A stretch of DNA of 5,890 bases from a bacterium (GTDB taxonomy: Bacteria > Patescibacteriota > Microgenomatia > Levybacterales > UBA12049): the NCBI GenBank assembly GCA_021813005.1, contig JAKAMH010000060.1:1-5890 (forward strand), in the 5' to 3' direction. Of the stretch, positions 5,282 to 5,890 are shown in pieces (the stretch's first letter is position 1; every line of letters starts with the position of its first letter). A program made the position numbers and the translations under genes. The notes under the pieces are model-generated. The model made no database searches. It was not told where the DNA came from and saw nothing but the letters and a program-made list of their open reading frames with translations.

Positions 5282-5743
5282 TTACTGGATGCTGAGGAGC
5301 TCTATTTCAAAGGTGAGGGTGGCATTGGGGGGGATAGCGCTGCCGGCTCCCCGGGCACCGTAACCAAGGTTTGGCGGGATGACGAGCTTACGCTTACCGC
5401 CGACTTTCATACCGATTAGCCCCTCGTCCCAGCCTTTAATGACCTGCCCGGCGCCGATTTTGGTGGTAAAGGGCTGCCTACCGACCGAGGTGTCAAAGAC
5501 TTTACCGTTTGCGAGGCTGCCGGTATAGTTGACAGTGATCGTATCACCCGACTTGACGGCAGGACCGGTACCGGTTTTCTCGTCGATGATCTGCAGCTTG
5601 GCATTGGCGGCTGCAGCAGTTGGCTGCGGCTGACCCTGGTTGTTTTGGCGACCTCCATTTGTTGGCAGATTGATTATAATCGCCCCGAGTAGGAGGAGGA
5701 CCACAAATCCGATCCCGACAGCAATAAACGAGTCCTTCGACAT
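5282..5743 (-). CDS. Membrane-anchored FKBP-type peptidyl-prolyl cis-trans isomerase
   Basis: It catalyses cis-trans isomerisation of prolyl bonds, probably on proteins outside the cytoplasmic membrane. From ATG 5743 it has 153 residues. A hydrophobic segment at 6-24 (FIAVGIGFVVLLLLGAIII) has no lipobox or clear cleavage site, so it should remain as an N-terminal anchor with the domain outside. A Q/N/P/A-rich linker follows (about 28-48), then one complete FKBP domain (about 49-153). The active-site residues are intact: Y73, F83, D84, V101, I102, W105, Y128 and F145, including the GWDEGL and LGYGARG signatures. A GTG at 5779 would add twelve residues ending just before MSKDSF. These overlap the -10, and a charged extension would spoil the anchor start, so ATG 5743 is preferred. 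It heads the five-gene minus-strand run. Confidence 0.95.
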   Translation of the reverse strand: MSKDSFIAVGIGFVVLLLLGAIIINLPTNGGRQNNQGQPQPTAAAANAKLQIIDEKTGTGPAVKSGDTITVNYTGSLANGKVFDTSVGRQPFTTKIGAGQVIKGWDEGLIGMKVGGKRKLVIPPNLGYGARGAGSAIPPNATLTFEIELLSIQ

Positions 5744-5749
5744 CTTTCT

Positions 5750-5755
5750 ATAGTA
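5750..5755 (-). promoter_or_regulatory. Candidate -10 of the FKBP gene, leaderless
   Basis: The minus strand reads TTGCGC then TACTAT (5750-5755, 4/6 matches to TATAAT including positions 1, 2 and 6). AGAAAG then leads to ATG 5743, a six-base gap. The -35 at 17 bp is poor (TGGATT). It resembles the TGTGCTAC/TAT strings before dus, the MazG-like gene and the gene at 1888. Confidence 0.45.
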
Positions 5756-5822
5756 GCGCAAATCCGCCAAAAAATCCACCCACTCATCACGAGCCTCATA
5801 ATCTCTCCTACAACAACTTTCC

Positions 5823-5864
5823 CATACAAAACTCTATTGCTATGTAGTGATAGAGTTTTGTATG
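5823..5864. repeat. Perfect 15-bp inverted repeat with 12-bp centre
   Basis: CATACAAAACTCTAT (5823-5837) is exactly repeated in reverse complement at 5850-5864. Within the centre, two further Watson-Crick pairs and two G-U pairs can form, giving a stem of up to 19 pairs around the tetraloop ATGT. It lies 80 bp upstream of the fkbp start, and the sequence around it (5780-5890) shows no gene. Neither side has a run of Ts, so a classical intrinsic terminator is not supported. It could end a gene beyond the right edge, be a protein-binding palindrome, or be a recombination or mobile-element arm. Confidence 0.75.
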
Positions 5865-5890
5865 CCCTTATTAATAACTCACCTTACGCA

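Noticed and set aside
5743..5779. GTG at 5779 as the fkbp start
   Set aside because: It would place the -10-like TACTAT inside the coding region and put a charged 12-residue stretch before an already complete membrane anchor that begins at ATG 5743.
1..5890. CRISPR array, insertion sequence or toxin-antitoxin pair
   Set aside because: No regularly spaced direct repeats, transposase motifs or paired small overlapping genes were found; the only repeats seen are the two palindromes.

Overview
The window reads as a compact bacterial chromosome segment using the standard genetic code. It carries seven complete genes, one small possible gene and one gene cut by the left edge. I infer a small-genome lineage, possibly a Candidate Phyla Radiation (Patescibacteria) member such as Microgenomates. 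The basis is tight packing, a membrane-anchored FKBP, a HELSH multi-pass membrane protein, several unrecognised genes and an almost complete lack of Shine-Dalgarno sequences. This placement is an inference from style, with no marker gene behind it.

Layout, left to right. Positions 1-252 (+) hold the C-terminal end of an unrecognised AT-rich gene. It converges after 9 bp on a small proline-rich ORF (262-579, -). Next is a tRNA-dihydrouridine synthase gene (630-1625, -). A divergent spacer of 262 bp (1626-1887) contains a multi-branched palindromic element (1707-1838) and a strong promoter for an unrecognised + strand gene (1888-2517). That gene's product shows a possible minimal nucleotidyltransferase pattern. 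It converges after 17 bp on a run of five minus-strand genes. In transcription order these are a membrane-anchored FKBP prolyl isomerase (5743-5282), a PlsC-like acyltransferase (5227-4358), a HELSH membrane protein (4321-3647), an unrecognised soluble protein (3602-2901) and a MazG/dCTPP1-like nucleotide pyrophosphohydrolase (2882-2535). The last 111 bp hold a perfect 15-bp inverted repeat and no gene.

The most consistent signal is how these genes start. All seven complete genes have a -10 hexamer just upstream of the start codon: 6 nt away in five genes, 7 nt in dus and 11 nt in the acyltransferase gene. Four of them also have a recognisable -35 at 16-17 bp spacing. Transcription would begin at or within a few bases of the start codon, so the mRNAs should be leaderless or nearly so. 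This explains the missing Shine-Dalgarno sequences and corrects several start codons, most clearly at 3602. The five-gene run therefore looks like an operon but has a separate core promoter for each gene.

Functionally the genes are a housekeeping mixture: tRNA modification (Dus), nucleotide-pool sanitation (MazG-like), lipid acylation (PlsC-like), a membrane metalloprotease-like protein and extracytoplasmic protein folding (FKBP). The two + strand genes are clearly poorer in G+C (about 33-38% by hand counts) than dus and fkbp (about 55-65% in sampled stretches), which suggests a different origin.
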